Counted from the stretch's first letter, positions 22,783 to 31,269 are shown. The stretch: 32,343 nucleotides of DNA from Nocardia higoensis (GCF_015477835.1 NZ_JADLQN010000013.1:1-32343), one strand, 5' to 3'. The notes: generated from the letters alone by a model not told the origin. A program made the numbers and translations.

Positions 22783-25196
22783 ACGGGCAGGCGCGCGAAG
22801 ATCTGCTCGATCCGGGTGCGTCCCTGGAAGGTGTGGCCGGTCAGCCGATCGGTCCACGCGCCTCGCGGCAGATCGACCGCCGTATCGCCCCACCCGGTGT
22901 CGGCCAGTTCGAGGCTGTGCCGGGTGACCAGCACGACTACCTCCGGCGGCTCGCCGACGCGGCCGCGGGCGTAGCCGACCACTCGTTCGGACTGCTCCCC
23001 GGTGGCGTACACCGGCAGATACGTGCCCCCGACGAAGCACTCCGGGCGTTCCCGGCGCAGCCACAGCGAGTAGGCCACCACCCACATCTTCGCCGCACCG
23101 GAGGTGTCCAGTGCCGGTGTGCCGGTGAGGGATTGCAGCATTCCGGTGCGCGCCGGGAAATCGACCGGACGGCGGTTGTCAGGATCGACCAGCGAGTCCT
23201 CCCACAGCTCGCACCCCTGGTACACGTCGGGAATGCCGGGCCCACACAGTTGCAGCAGCTTCTGCGCCAGCGAATCCGACCAGGCGTGCTGGGCCAGGTC
23301 GTGGGTGAGATCGCTGAGCTGCGCGCCCACCGTTCCGTCGATCACCGCGTCCAGCCACACGTGGACGGCGGTCTCGAACTCGGTGTCGGGATCCTCCCAC
23401 GAGGTGCGCAGACCGGCCTCGCGGATCGCCTTCGTCGCGTACATGTGCAGCCGCTCGCGCAGACCGGGCACCGAGGACGCGGGGCGCCCGTCGGCCGGCC
23501 ACACCCCGAACATGTTCTGCAGCAACATCAACGCGGTCGCGCCGTCGGGTGGCGGCGTCTGCTCGAGCCAGGACTCCACCGACTTCGCCCAGGTTCCCGC
23601 GACCTGCGAGAGCACACCGATGCGCGCCCGCACATCCTCGCCGCGCTTGGTGTCGTGCGTGGACAGCGTCGTCATCCCGGCCGGCCAGCGCCGCACCCGC
23701 TCGATATTGGCCAGGTGGAATTCGTTGACCGAATGCCCGAACCGCGCCGGGTTCCCGCCCACCTCCTGCAGCGACACCAGTCGTGCGGCGCGATAGAACA
23801 TGGTGTCCTCCACCGCTTTCGCGGTCATCGCGCCGCACACCTGCTCGAACCGCGTGGCCGCCTCCGCGCCGACCGCGAGCGCGGCCACGAGCACCTTCAG
23901 CGGGGCGCTCAGTTCGCTGTTGCGCCGCTCGACCTCCGCGATGACCGCGCCGGTCATCCCGGCCAGCGGCGTGTAATCGGCCCGGTATACCGGCATGAAG
24001 GCCAGTACCTCGATGACGGCATTGGTCAACGCCAGGGTGTCGAAGGACTCCGCGGCCGCGTCGCGTTTGATCGCGGCGACCAGCCTGCGCAGTTCGGGCA
24101 CCAGAATGCTCTCGGCCACGGCACGTTTGATGCGATGCTCGGTCTCGCCGATCCAGGCCCGGTCGCTGCCGTGCCCGGCGAAGCGGCGCGACAGCTCGGT
24201 CAGCGCCTGTTCGCCCTTCGGGTCGATGAGCACACCGCCGATCCAGGCGAGTGCGTCGTAACCGGTGGTGCCGTCGACAGGCAGGGTCGGGTCCAACGGC
24301 TCCCGGTTGGCGAGGATCTTCTCCACCAGCAGCAGCCGGTTCGGCCCGATCAGCTGCCGCAATCTGGTCAGGTACTCGGCCGGATCGGACAGGCCGTCCG
24401 GATGATCCACCCGCACACCGTCGATGAGGTCGTGCTCGCACCAGGCCGCGAGCTCGCGGTGGGTGATGTCGAAGACCTCGCGGTCCTCCTGCCGCAGCGC
24501 CGCGAGCGTGCTGACCGCGAAGAACCGGCGATACGTGCACACCCCCGCCTTCCAGCTGACCAGGCGATAGTGCTGGCGGTCGTGGATGCGCAGCGGATTG
24601 TCGCCGTCGGTGCCCGGCGCGATCGGGAACCGCAGATCGTGCAGCGCCAGCATGGGTTCGGGCCCCGTGCGGTCCACGGTGAGTGCGGCCGGATCGTTCT
24701 CGTTGGCCAGCACCGGCAGGGTCAGCCGCCCGCCCGCGCCGTTGCCCGGACTCCAGTCGATGTCGAAGAACCGCGCGAACGCCGACTCCCGGCCGTTGCG
24801 CAGCACATCCCACCACCAGGGATTCTGGCGTGGATCGGCGACGCCGACGTGATTGGGCACCAGGTCCACGATCAACCCCATGCCGCGGGTGCGCACCTCG
24901 TCGGAGAGCGCCTTGAGGCCGAGCGGACCGCCGAGCGCCGCCGACACCGTGGTCGGGTCGGTCACGTCGTAGCCGTGGGTGGAACCGCGCGCCGCGGTGA
25001 GGATGGGGGACAGGTACAGGTGCGAAATGCCCAGTTGCTGTAAGTATTCCGCGATGGCGCGGGCATCGGCGAAGGTCAGCGCGTCCGGGCGCAGTTGCAG
25101 CCGGTAGGTGCTGCGTACCGGGGTCTGCCTGGTGGCGCTCTTGGGGACGACGGCGTCGGCGCGGTAGGCGGCTTCGGGGATCTCGGGGACGGTCAT
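22764..25196 (-). CDS. treY: maltooligosyl trehalose synthase
   Basis: An 810-residue GH13 intramolecular transglucosidase that turns the reducing-end alpha-1,4 bond of maltodextrins into the alpha,alpha-1,1 bond of trehalose. RSTYRLQLRPDALTFADA and GISHLYLSPILTAARGSTHGYDV are TreY hallmarks. Active-site residues are D264 in GVRVDHPDGL, E292 in LLLVEKILA and D515 in STHDTKRGEDVRAR. The C-terminal region with PGIPDVYQGCELWEDSLVDPDNRRPVDF is also typical. The start is ATG at 25196, seven nt after the treX stop, so the two genes are translated from one mRNA; no strong RBS is seen. The 3' end runs into a tandem repeat. TreZ, the next enzyme, is encoded far away at 12194-13933. Confidence 0.96.
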   Translation of the reverse strand: MTVPEIPEAAYRADAVVPKSATRQTPVRSTYRLQLRPDALTFADARAIAEYLQQLGISHLYLSPILTAARGSTHGYDVTDPTTVSAALGGPLGLKALSDEVRTRGMGLIVDLVPNHVGVADPRQNPWWWDVLRNGRESAFARFFDIDWSPGNGAGGRLTLPVLANENDPAALTVDRTGPEPMLALHDLRFPIAPGTDGDNPLRIHDRQHYRLVSWKAGVCTYRRFFAVSTLAALRQEDREVFDITHRELAAWCEHDLIDGVRVDHPDGLSDPAEYLTRLRQLIGPNRLLLVEKILANREPLDPTLPVDGTTGYDALAWIGGVLIDPKGEQALTELSRRFAGHGSDRAWIGETEHRIKRAVAESILVPELRRLVAAIKRDAAAESFDTLALTNAVIEVLAFMPVYRADYTPLAGMTGAVIAEVERRNSELSAPLKVLVAALAVGAEAATRFEQVCGAMTAKAVEDTMFYRAARLVSLQEVGGNPARFGHSVNEFHLANIERVRRWPAGMTTLSTHDTKRGEDVRARIGVLSQVAGTWAKSVESWLEQTPPPDGATALMLLQNMFGVWPADGRPASSVPGLRERLHMYATKAIREAGLRTSWEDPDTEFETAVHVWLDAVIDGTVGAQLSDLTHDLAQHAWSDSLAQKLLQLCGPGIPDVYQGCELWEDSLVDPDNRRPVDFPARTGMLQSLTGTPALDTSGAAKMWVVAYSLWLRRERPECFVGGTYLPVYATGEQSERVVGYARGRVGEPPEVVVLVTRHSLELADTGWGDTAVDLPRGAWTDRLTGHTFQGRTRIEQIFARLPVALLVR

Positions 25197-25203
25197 GGCA
25201 GTG

Positions 25204-27330
25204 TCACAGTCGTTCGGTGCAACGCAGAACCAGCAGGCAGCGGCCGGGCAGGGGCAGGGTCGAGGAGGCCTCGTAGGATTCGCCGCCGCTGCCGTCGGGG
25301 GTCGAGCAGTCCAGTTCGACCACCCAGCGCAGGCCGTATTCCGCGCCGGGGAGCGCGAAATCGAGCGGGTCGTGATGGGCGTTGAAGCACAGCAGGAACG
25401 AATCGTCGGTGATGCGCTCGCCGCGCGGGCCGGGTTCGGGGATGGCGCGTCCGTTCAGATACACCGTCAGGGCCTTGCCGAAGCCGCTGTCCCAGTCCGC
25501 CGCGGTCATCTCCTCGCCGGCCGGGGTCAGCCAGGCGATGTCGTGGGTGATGTGCTTGGGCCGGATCGGCCTGCCCTCCAGGAACCGCCTGCGCCGGAAG
25601 ACCGGATGCGCGGTGCGCAACGCGATCACCGCGCGGGTGAAGGCGAGCAGGTCGGCATTGGTCTGCGCCAGTGACCAGTCCATCCACGCCAGCGGCGAAT
25701 CCTGGCAGTACACGTTGTTGTTGCCCTGCTGGGTGCGTCCCATCTCGTCGCCGTGCGCGAGCATCGGCGTGCCCTGACTGAGGATCAGGGTGGCCAGCAG
25801 ATTACGCGACTGCCGCTCGCGCAGCGCCAGGATCTCCGGATCGTCGGTCGGGCCTTCGACACCGCAGTTCCACGACCGGTTGTGGCTCTCACCGTCGCGG
25901 TTGTCCTCGCCGTTGGCCTCGTTGTGCTTCTCGTTGTAGGACACCAGGTCGCGCAGGGTGAAGCCGTCGTGGGCCGTGATGAAATTGATGCTCGCGCCGG
26001 GCCGTCGGCCGGTCGCCTCGTACAGGTCCGAGGAACCGGTCAGCCGGGAGGCGAACTCGCCCAGCGTCGAGGGCTCGCCACGCCAGTAATCCCGTACGGT
26101 GTCGCGGTACTTGCCGTTCCATTCGGTCCACAGGCCGGGGAAGTTACCGACCTGGTACCCGCCCTCGCCGACGTCCCAGGGCTCCGCGATGAGCTTCACC
26201 TGGCTGACCACCGGGTCCTGCTGCACCAGATCGAAGAAGGTGGAAAGCTTGTCGACGTCGTGCAATTCGCGCGCCAGGGTCGCGGCCAGGTCGAAGCGGA
26301 AGCCGTCGACGTGCATGTCCAGGATCCAGTAGCGCAGCGAGTCCATGATCAGCTGCAGCGTGTGCGGGTGGCGCACATTGAGACTGTTGCCGGTGCCGGT
26401 GTAATCCCGGTACTTCGACGGATCGTCCTCGAGCAGCCGATAGTAGGCGGCGTTGTCGATGCCGCGGAAGGCGATCGTCGGGCCCAGGTGATTGCCCTCG
26501 CCGGTGTGGTTGTAGACCACGTCGAGGATCACCTCGATGCCCTCGGCGTGCAGGGCCCGCACCATCGCCTTGAACTCGGTGACCGCGGCGCCGCCGCGGG
26601 GGCTGGCGGCGTACTCGTTGTGCGGGGCGAGATAGCCGAAGCTGTTGTAGCCCCAGTAGTTGCGCAGCCCCTGGTCCAGCAGCATCCGGTCGTGCAGGAA
26701 CTGGTGCACCGGCATCAGTTCGATCGCGGTGATGCCCAACGCCTTCAGATGCTCGACCACCGCGGGATGCGCGATGCCCGCGTAGGTGCCGCGCAGCTCC
26801 TCCGGCACGTCCGGATGGGTCATCGTCATGCCCTTGACGTGGGCTTCGTAGATGACGGTCTCGTGGTAGGGACGCTTCGGCGGGCGGTCGGCGCCCCAAT
26901 CGAAGAACGGGTTGATGACCACGCCGGTCATGGTGTGGCCCAGTGAGTCCAGGCCGTAGGTGTGCAGCGACGGATCGCCGTCGAAGTCGCCGTCGAACGC
27001 CTTGCCGTACGGATCGAGCAGCAGTTTGCTCGGATCGCAACGCAATCCGCGCTCGGGATCCCAGGGACCGTGCACCCGGAATCCGTAGCGCTGTCCGGGA
27101 CCGATCGTCGGAAGGTAGGCGTGCCAGACGTACCCGTCGACCTCCTCGAGCGCGATGCGGGTCTCGGCGCCGTCGCGATCGATGAGGCACAGCTCGACCG
27201 CGTCGGCGACCTCGGTGAACAACGAGAAATTGGTGCCTGCGCCGTCATAGGTCGCACCGAGGGGATACGCCGATCCCGGCCAGGTGCCCAGGGGCGTCAC
27301 ATCGCTTGGCGCTGGATCGGGCTGAGCCAT
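25204..27330 (-). CDS. treX: glycogen debranching enzyme (isoamylase type)
   Basis: A 708-residue GH13 debranching enzyme (TreX/GlgX). An N-terminal CBM48 domain (about 12-120) with YPLGATYDGAGTNFSLFTEVADAVELCL precedes the catalytic barrel. Motifs are DVVYNHTGEGN (270-280), VDGFRFDLA (nucleophile D347), LIAEPWD (E383) and ITAHDGFTLRDLVSYN (D455). It trims branched glycogen to linear maltodextrins for TreY. The start chosen is ATG at 27330, giving MAQPDPAPSD; the family usually has about 700-720 residues. A longer reading from 27441 would overlap the bioA operator. A TACTGT box ends seven nt before the start, which suggests a leaderless transcript. treY follows after seven nt. Confidence 0.95.
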   Translation of the reverse strand: MAQPDPAPSDVTPLGTWPGSAYPLGATYDGAGTNFSLFTEVADAVELCLIDRDGAETRIALEEVDGYVWHAYLPTIGPGQRYGFRVHGPWDPERGLRCDPSKLLLDPYGKAFDGDFDGDPSLHTYGLDSLGHTMTGVVINPFFDWGADRPPKRPYHETVIYEAHVKGMTMTHPDVPEELRGTYAGIAHPAVVEHLKALGITAIELMPVHQFLHDRMLLDQGLRNYWGYNSFGYLAPHNEYAASPRGGAAVTEFKAMVRALHAEGIEVILDVVYNHTGEGNHLGPTIAFRGIDNAAYYRLLEDDPSKYRDYTGTGNSLNVRHPHTLQLIMDSLRYWILDMHVDGFRFDLAATLARELHDVDKLSTFFDLVQQDPVVSQVKLIAEPWDVGEGGYQVGNFPGLWTEWNGKYRDTVRDYWRGEPSTLGEFASRLTGSSDLYEATGRRPGASINFITAHDGFTLRDLVSYNEKHNEANGEDNRDGESHNRSWNCGVEGPTDDPEILALRERQSRNLLATLILSQGTPMLAHGDEMGRTQQGNNNVYCQDSPLAWMDWSLAQTNADLLAFTRAVIALRTAHPVFRRRRFLEGRPIRPKHITHDIAWLTPAGEEMTAADWDSGFGKALTVYLNGRAIPEPGPRGERITDDSFLLCFNAHHDPLDFALPGAEYGLRWVVELDCSTPDGSGGESYEASSTLPLPGRCLLVLRCTERL

Positions 27331-27337
27331 GGACACG

Positions 27338-27343
27338 ACAGTA
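27338..27343 (-). promoter_or_regulatory. candidate -10 box of treX-treY
   Basis: TACTGT on the minus strand (27343-27338) is followed by seven nt and then ATG 27330, the spacing of leaderless actinobacterial promoters. No Shine-Dalgarno is present and no convincing -35 box was found. Confidence 0.4.
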
Positions 27344-27431
27344 GCGCCGAACCGCGCGCACATCGGATTCGTGGTGCATCGGTCACACCTCGGAACCGGA
27401 CTCGGTGTCCCTCGCGCGTGTCGTGCTGCTA

Positions 27432-27450
27432 ACTTGAACACTGTTCAAGT
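27432..27450. promoter_or_regulatory. BioQ-type biotin operator upstream of bioA
   Basis: ACTTGAAC-ACT-GTTCAAGT is a perfect inverted repeat with 8-bp arms and 3-bp spacer. Its core TTGAAC-N3-GTTCAA matches the BioQ (TetR-family) operator described for mycobacterial biotin genes, as I recall it. It overlaps a possible -10 box TAACTT at 27430-27435; a start near 27442 would give bioA a leader of about 60 nt with GAGGA before the start codon. A close variant precedes bioF. Confidence 0.85.
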
Positions 27451-27501
27451 CGCCCCGCTCGGGGCGGGAACCTGTGAGCTCGACACCCCGCGAGGACCGA
27501 T

Positions 27502-28788
27502 TTGTCCACAGAGGAACTGACCCAGCAGCGGATCACCGCCATCGACGCGGCCCACGTCTGGCATCCCTACGGCGGCTTTCCCGCCGCCACCGAACCGCTC
27601 GTGGTGGCGAGCGCGTCCGGGGTGCGGCTGACCCTGGCCGACGGCCGCGAGTTGATCGACGGCATGAGTTCCTGGTGGGCGGCGGTACACGGCTACCGTC
27701 ATCCGGCCCTGGACGCCGCCCTGCTCGAACAGGCCCGCCGGATGAGTCACGTCATGTTCGGGGGCCTCACCCACGAACCGGCCGCTCGCCTGACCGAACT
27801 GCTCGTCGAGCTCACCCCGGACGGTTTGGACAAGGTCTTCCTCTGCGACTCCGGCTCGGTCTCGGTGGAAGTGGCGGTCAAGATGTGCCTGCAGTACTGG
27901 CGCAGTGTCGGCAAACCCGGCAAGCGCAGGCTGCTGACCTGGCGCGGCGGCTACCACGGCGACACCTTCACCCCGATGAGCGTCTGTGATCCCGAGGGCG
28001 GCATGCACGCGCTGTGGACTGATGTCCTCGCCGCACAGGTGTTCGTCGGCATGCCGCCCGCCGATCACCGCCCCGGCTACGTCGAGGAACTCACCGCCGC
28101 CATCGCCGCGCACGCCGACGAACTCGCCGCCGTGATCGTGGAGCCGGTCGTACAAGGCGCGGGCGGCATGCGCTTCCACGACCCTCGCTACCTCGCCGAC
28201 CTACGCCGACTCTGCGACGAGCACGACATCCTGCTCGTCTTCGACGAGATCGCCACCGGCTTCGGCCGCACCGGGGAACTGTTCGCCGCCGAGCACGCCG
28301 GTGTCCGCCCCGACATCATGTGTGTCGGCAAGGCGCTGACCGGCGGCTACCTGACCCTCGCCGCCGCCCTGTGCACGACCCGGATCGCGGAAACCATCAG
28401 CGCCGCCCACGGCGGTCTCATGCACGGCCCCACTTTCATGGGTAATCCGCTCGCCTGCGCCGTGGCCGTCGCCTCCATCGAGACACTGCTCTCCCGCGAC
28501 TGGCGGACCGAGGTCGGCGACATCGAATCCGGTCTGCGCGCCGGCCTCGATCCGCTGCGGGGCTCGCCCGGTGTCGCCGACGTGCGCGTCCTCGGCGCGA
28601 TCGGCGTGGTCGAACTCGATGAGCCGGTCGACATGAAGGTCGCCACCGCCGCCGCCGTCGAATCCGGTGTCTGGCTGCGCCCGTTCCGCAACCTGGTCTA
28701 CACGATGCCACCGTTCATCAGCACTCCCGCCGATGTGGAGGCGATCACCGCGGCCATCGGTTCGGTGGCCCACGCTGTGACCCGCTAG
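27502..28788 (+). CDS. bioA: adenosylmethionine-8-amino-7-oxononanoate aminotransferase
   Basis: A 428-residue class III PLP aminotransferase that makes 7,8-diaminopelargonate from KAPA using SAM as amino donor. The N-terminus HVWHPYGGF and DGMSSWWAAVHGYRHPALDAAL are BioA-specific. D248 in LVFDEIATGFGRTGELFA binds the PLP pyridine and K277 in CVGKALTGGY is the Schiff-base lysine. HGPTFMGNPLACAVA near the C-terminal part is also typical. The start is TTG at 27502, preceded by GAGGA at five to six nt; the encoded MSTEELTQQRI fits the family. It is controlled by the operator at 27432-27450. bioF and bioD follow only after a cupin/MarR pair. Confidence 0.96.
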   Translation: MSTEELTQQRITAIDAAHVWHPYGGFPAATEPLVVASASGVRLTLADGRELIDGMSSWWAAVHGYRHPALDAALLEQARRMSHVMFGGLTHEPAARLTELLVELTPDGLDKVFLCDSGSVSVEVAVKMCLQYWRSVGKPGKRRLLTWRGGYHGDTFTPMSVCDPEGGMHALWTDVLAAQVFVGMPPADHRPGYVEELTAAIAAHADELAAVIVEPVVQGAGGMRFHDPRYLADLRRLCDEHDILLVFDEIATGFGRTGELFAAEHAGVRPDIMCVGKALTGGYLTLAAALCTTRIAETISAAHGGLMHGPTFMGNPLACAVAVASIETLLSRDWRTEVGDIESGLRAGLDPLRGSPGVADVRVLGAIGVVELDEPVDMKVATAAAVESGVWLRPFRNLVYTMPPFISTPADVEAITAAIGSVAHAVTR

Positions 28789-28791
28789 GCG

Positions 28792-28816
28792 GGCCGGCTC
28801 CGACCCGGCCGTCGGA
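28792..28816. terminator. weak hairpin between convergent bioA and cupin genes
   Basis: TCCGAC (28799-28804) pairs with GTCGGA (28811-28816) around self-complementary CCGGCC; an alternative pairs GGCCGG (28792-28797) with CCGGCC (28805-28810). It starts just after the bioA stop. The alternative folds could act on either strand, but the stems are short. Confidence 0.35.
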
Positions 28817-28900
28817 AGGTGCCTGCCGTTCCCGCCTGATCGCCCCGCGGGTACGAGGCGTAGGTGTCGGTCCGCGCCGGGCTGGAGCCGATGGCCGGAA

Positions 28901-29275
28901 TCACGCGATCCACGCGGGCACGATCGGTGCGTCGGACTGCGGTGTCCGCGCTCGAGCGCCCGCCGGCGCGGTCACGATCGCGCCGTATCCCTCGGGTCCG
29001 CTGCTGATCTGTCGCCGCGCGCCCGCGGGGAGGACGATGGTGTCGCCTTCCGCCGCGTCGTGCGAGTGGCCGTCCAGGTCGACCACCAGCGAACCGGTGA
29101 GCACCGTCCAGATCTGTTCGACATCGAATTCGTGTACCGGCCCGGAGGTGTGCGGCGGCACATCCACCCGCCACAGCGCGGCGCTCGCCCCGCCCTGGGT
29201 GGGCGAGGCCAGTGTGGTCATGACGCCACCGGGCGTCTCCGTGCGGCGGTTCTCGGTGTGGCGGACGACGGTCAT
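28901..29275 (-). CDS. single-domain cupin protein
   Basis: A 124-residue cupin. Motif 1 is PPHTSGPVHEFDVEQIWTVLTGSLVVDLDG, containing H42, H48 and E53/E49 as possible metal ligands; motif 2 is GDTIVLPAGARRQIS. Such small cupins can be metal-dependent dioxygenases or isomerases, or small-molecule sensors; no function can be chosen. RBS AGAGG lies six nt before ATG 29275. It diverges from a MarR regulator by 75 nt across two operator-like repeats, so the pair probably forms a repressor-target module. It sits between bioA and bioF but shows no link to biotin chemistry. Confidence 0.82.
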   Translation of the reverse strand: MTVVRHTENRRTETPGGVMTTLASPTQGGASAALWRVDVPPHTSGPVHEFDVEQIWTVLTGSLVVDLDGHSHDAAEGDTIVLPAGARRQISSGPEGYGAIVTAPAGARARTPQSDAPIVPAWIA

Positions 29276-29296
29276 GGGGTACCTCTCGTTACAATG

Positions 29297-29311
29297 GACA
29301 ACACGGTTGTC
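29297..29311. promoter_or_regulatory. MarR-type operator, cupin-proximal
   Basis: GACAAC-ACG-GTTGTC is a perfect 15-bp inverted repeat in the divergent spacer, 21 nt upstream of the cupin start. A related copy lies 35 bp away at 29332-29346. Confidence 0.65.
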
Positions 29312-29331
29312 GAATTGGCGACAGGGAAATA

Positions 29332-29346
29332 GTCAACGAGGTTGTC
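29332..29346. promoter_or_regulatory. MarR-type operator, marR-proximal
   Basis: GTCAAC-GAG-GTTGTC has the same half-sites as 29297-29311 with one mismatch between its arms. It ends four nt before the MarR start and overlaps a candidate promoter (TTGTCG at 29307, TAGTCA at 29330, 17-nt spacer), consistent with autorepression. Confidence 0.55.
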
Positions 29347-29350
29347 CAAT

Positions 29351-30028
29351 ATGTCAAGGGATGAGCAGGATGAGGCCGTCCATCCCCGGCGGCCCTCCGC
29401 GGCTGCGGGGCCGGTCGGCAGCGAGGCGGCGCGTGTGGTTCCGGCCGATGCCGATGCCGAGGGTGCGCATGAGCGCACTGCCGTGACGACCGCGGGGTCC
29501 GAGGGCGGTGCGGCGCCCGTGGTGGAGGGATCGGGTGGAGAAGGAGGATCGGCGGGCGGCGGTACCGGGTACGAGCTGCCGATGCGATTCCTCCTGGCGT
29601 TCCGTTCGGTGATCGACGAGGTGAACGCCGACCTCGCCGAACACGGCCACGCCGATATGCGCCCCATGCACGGCTTCGTCTTCCAGGCGATCGCCCGTGC
29701 GGGTGGCCCGAACGGATGCACCGCCGCCGACCTCGGTCGCGTGCTCGGTGTCTCCAAACAAGCCGCGGGCAAGCACATCGACACCCTCGAACGGCTCGGC
29801 TACCTGCGTCTGAGCGTCGATCCCGCCGACGCGCGGCGCAAAGTGTGCACATTGACCGATCGCGCCCACGACGCCCTCGACCGCTCGGCACGCGTCTTCG
29901 ACCGCGTCCGCGACCGCTGGTCGCGCACGCTCGGCCCGCAGCGGCTCGCCGCACTCGAACACGACCTCCGTGTCCTGGCCCCCGGCGAACTGTTCCGCCT
30001 GGACACTCCGCAGTGGTTCAACGGCTGA
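29351..30028 (+). CDS. MarR-family transcriptional regulator with disordered N-terminal extension
   Basis: A 225-residue protein. The winged-helix domain (about 77-215) has CTAADLGRVLGVSKQAAGKHIDTLERLGYL (123-152) as the HTH and the wing SVDPADARRKVCTLT (155-169) with the DxR signature. Residues 1-73 are Ala/Gly/Glu-rich and look disordered; ordinary MarR proteins are about 140-165 residues, so the true start could be further downstream, for example at GTG codons encoding V57 or V58. ATG 29351 (or TTG 29342) lacks an RBS but fits a leaderless start from the promoter overlapping the operators. Likely target: the divergent cupin gene and itself. The ligand is unknown. Confidence 0.82.
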   Translation: MSRDEQDEAVHPRRPSAAAGPVGSEAARVVPADADAEGAHERTAVTTAGSEGGAAPVVEGSGGEGGSAGGGTGYELPMRFLLAFRSVIDEVNADLAEHGHADMRPMHGFVFQAIARAGGPNGCTAADLGRVLGVSKQAAGKHIDTLERLGYLRLSVDPADARRKVCTLTDRAHDALDRSARVFDRVRDRWSRTLGPQRLAALEHDLRVLAPGELFRLDTPQWFNG

Positions 30029-30046
30029 GCACCGACCGTCAGCCCG

Positions 30047-30065
30047 TCCTGAACGGTGTTCAAGT
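30047..30065. promoter_or_regulatory. BioQ-type biotin operator upstream of bioF
   Basis: TCCTGAAC-GGT-GTTCAAGT aligns with the operator before bioA: the right arm is identical and the left arm differs at two of eight positions. It abuts the bioF -10 box and lies 14 nt before the start codon, so a bound repressor would cover the promoter. Confidence 0.82.
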
Positions 30066-30070
30066 ATGCT
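30065..30070 (+). promoter_or_regulatory. -10 box of bioF-bioD (near-leaderless)
   Basis: TATGCT at 30065-30070 is followed by eight nt and then GTG 30079. Transcription would start at about the start codon, and there is no Shine-Dalgarno. The preceding BioQ-type palindrome shares base 30065. Confidence 0.5.
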
Positions 30071-30078
30071 GCTGCGCT

Positions 30079-31269
30079 GTGACTACCGATCCGTTGAGCT
30101 GGTTGGACGAGCGGGCGCGGGCGCGTGTCGGCGCCGGATTGCGCCGCGAACTGCGGCCCAGGCAGCCGCAGTCGCCGTCGATCGACCTGGCCTCCAACGA
30201 CTACCTCGGCCTCACTCGGCATCCGGCGGTGATCGAGGGCGCGGTCGAGGCGGTGCGCCGTTGGGGCGCGGGCTCGACGGGTTCGCGCCTGGTCACCGGA
30301 ACCACCGCCGATCACGCCGCGCTCGAGGCCGAACTCGCCGAGTTCACCGGGACGGAGGCCGGACTGGTGTTCGCCTCCGGCTATGCCGCCAACCTCGGCG
30401 TGGTCACCGCGCTGGCCGGACGCGGATCGCTGATCGTGTCCGACGCCGGCTCGCACGCCTCCCTGGTCGACGCCTGCCGACTGTCTCGCGCCAGAGTCGA
30501 GATCGCCCCGCACGGCGATGTCGCGGAAGTCGACCGGCTGCTGTCGACCCGCACCGAGGAACGAGCACTGGTGCTCACCGACTCGGTGTTCAGCGCCGAC
30601 GGCGACCTCGCCCCGCTCGTCGAGCTGCATCGCGTCACTCGGGCCAACGGCGCGGTCCTCATCGCCGACGAAGCGCACGGCCTCGGTGTGCGCGGCGAGG
30701 GTGGCCGCGGCCTGGTCCACGAGGTGGGGCTGGCGGGCGAGCCGGACCTGATCGTGACCGCGACTCTGTCCAAGGCGCTGGCCGCGCAGGGGGGAGTCGT
30801 GTTGTGCACCGAACGCGTGCGCGCCCACCTGATCGACGCCGCGCGCACCTTCATCTTCGACACCGGTCTCGCCCCCGCGGCTGTCGGGGCCGCGCGCGCC
30901 GCTCTCGATCTGCTCCGCCGGGACCCCGGCATGGCCGGTCGAGTCCTGCGCAATGCCGCCGCCATCGCCCGGGTGGCCGGCGTGTCCGAACCCGATTCCG
31001 CTGTGGTGTCGGTCGTGCTCGGCAAGGCGCAGGTCGCCTACGACGCTGCCCAGGCATGCATCGCACGTGGACTCGATGTCGGCTGCTTCCGCCCGCCGAC
31101 CGTCCCCGAAGGCACGTCCCGGCTGCGGCTCACCGCCCGCGCGGACCTGACCGATGCCGAGCTGGACACCGTCGCAACCGTCCTCGCCGACGTGCTGGCC
31201 GAGGCCCGCCGGAACGACCGAGGACGCGACGTGAGCGGAGCGCGCCCTCCGGAGGTGGTCTCCGCATGA
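30079..31269 (+). CDS. bioF: 8-amino-7-oxononanoate synthase
   Basis: A 396-residue alpha-oxoamine synthase that condenses pimeloyl thioester with alanine to form KAPA. SIDLASNDYLGLTRHPAVIEG and GAGSTGSRLVTGTTADHAALE are family motifs; ADEAHGLGVRGEGGRG contains D197 and H200 that hold PLP, and K232 in TATLSKALAAQGG is the Schiff-base lysine. The start is GTG at 30079, just after the operator/promoter; upstream in-frame sequence belongs to the marR reading region in another frame. bioD overlaps its end by four nt (ATGA). Expression should be repressed when biotin is plentiful. Confidence 0.95.
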   Translation: MTTDPLSWLDERARARVGAGLRRELRPRQPQSPSIDLASNDYLGLTRHPAVIEGAVEAVRRWGAGSTGSRLVTGTTADHAALEAELAEFTGTEAGLVFASGYAANLGVVTALAGRGSLIVSDAGSHASLVDACRLSRARVEIAPHGDVAEVDRLLSTRTEERALVLTDSVFSADGDLAPLVELHRVTRANGAVLIADEAHGLGVRGEGGRGLVHEVGLAGEPDLIVTATLSKALAAQGGVVLCTERVRAHLIDAARTFIFDTGLAPAAVGAARAALDLLRRDPGMAGRVLRNAAAIARVAGVSEPDSAVVSVVLGKAQVAYDAAQACIARGLDVGCFRPPTVPEGTSRLRLTARADLTDAELDTVATVLADVLAEARRNDRGRDVSGARPPEVVSA

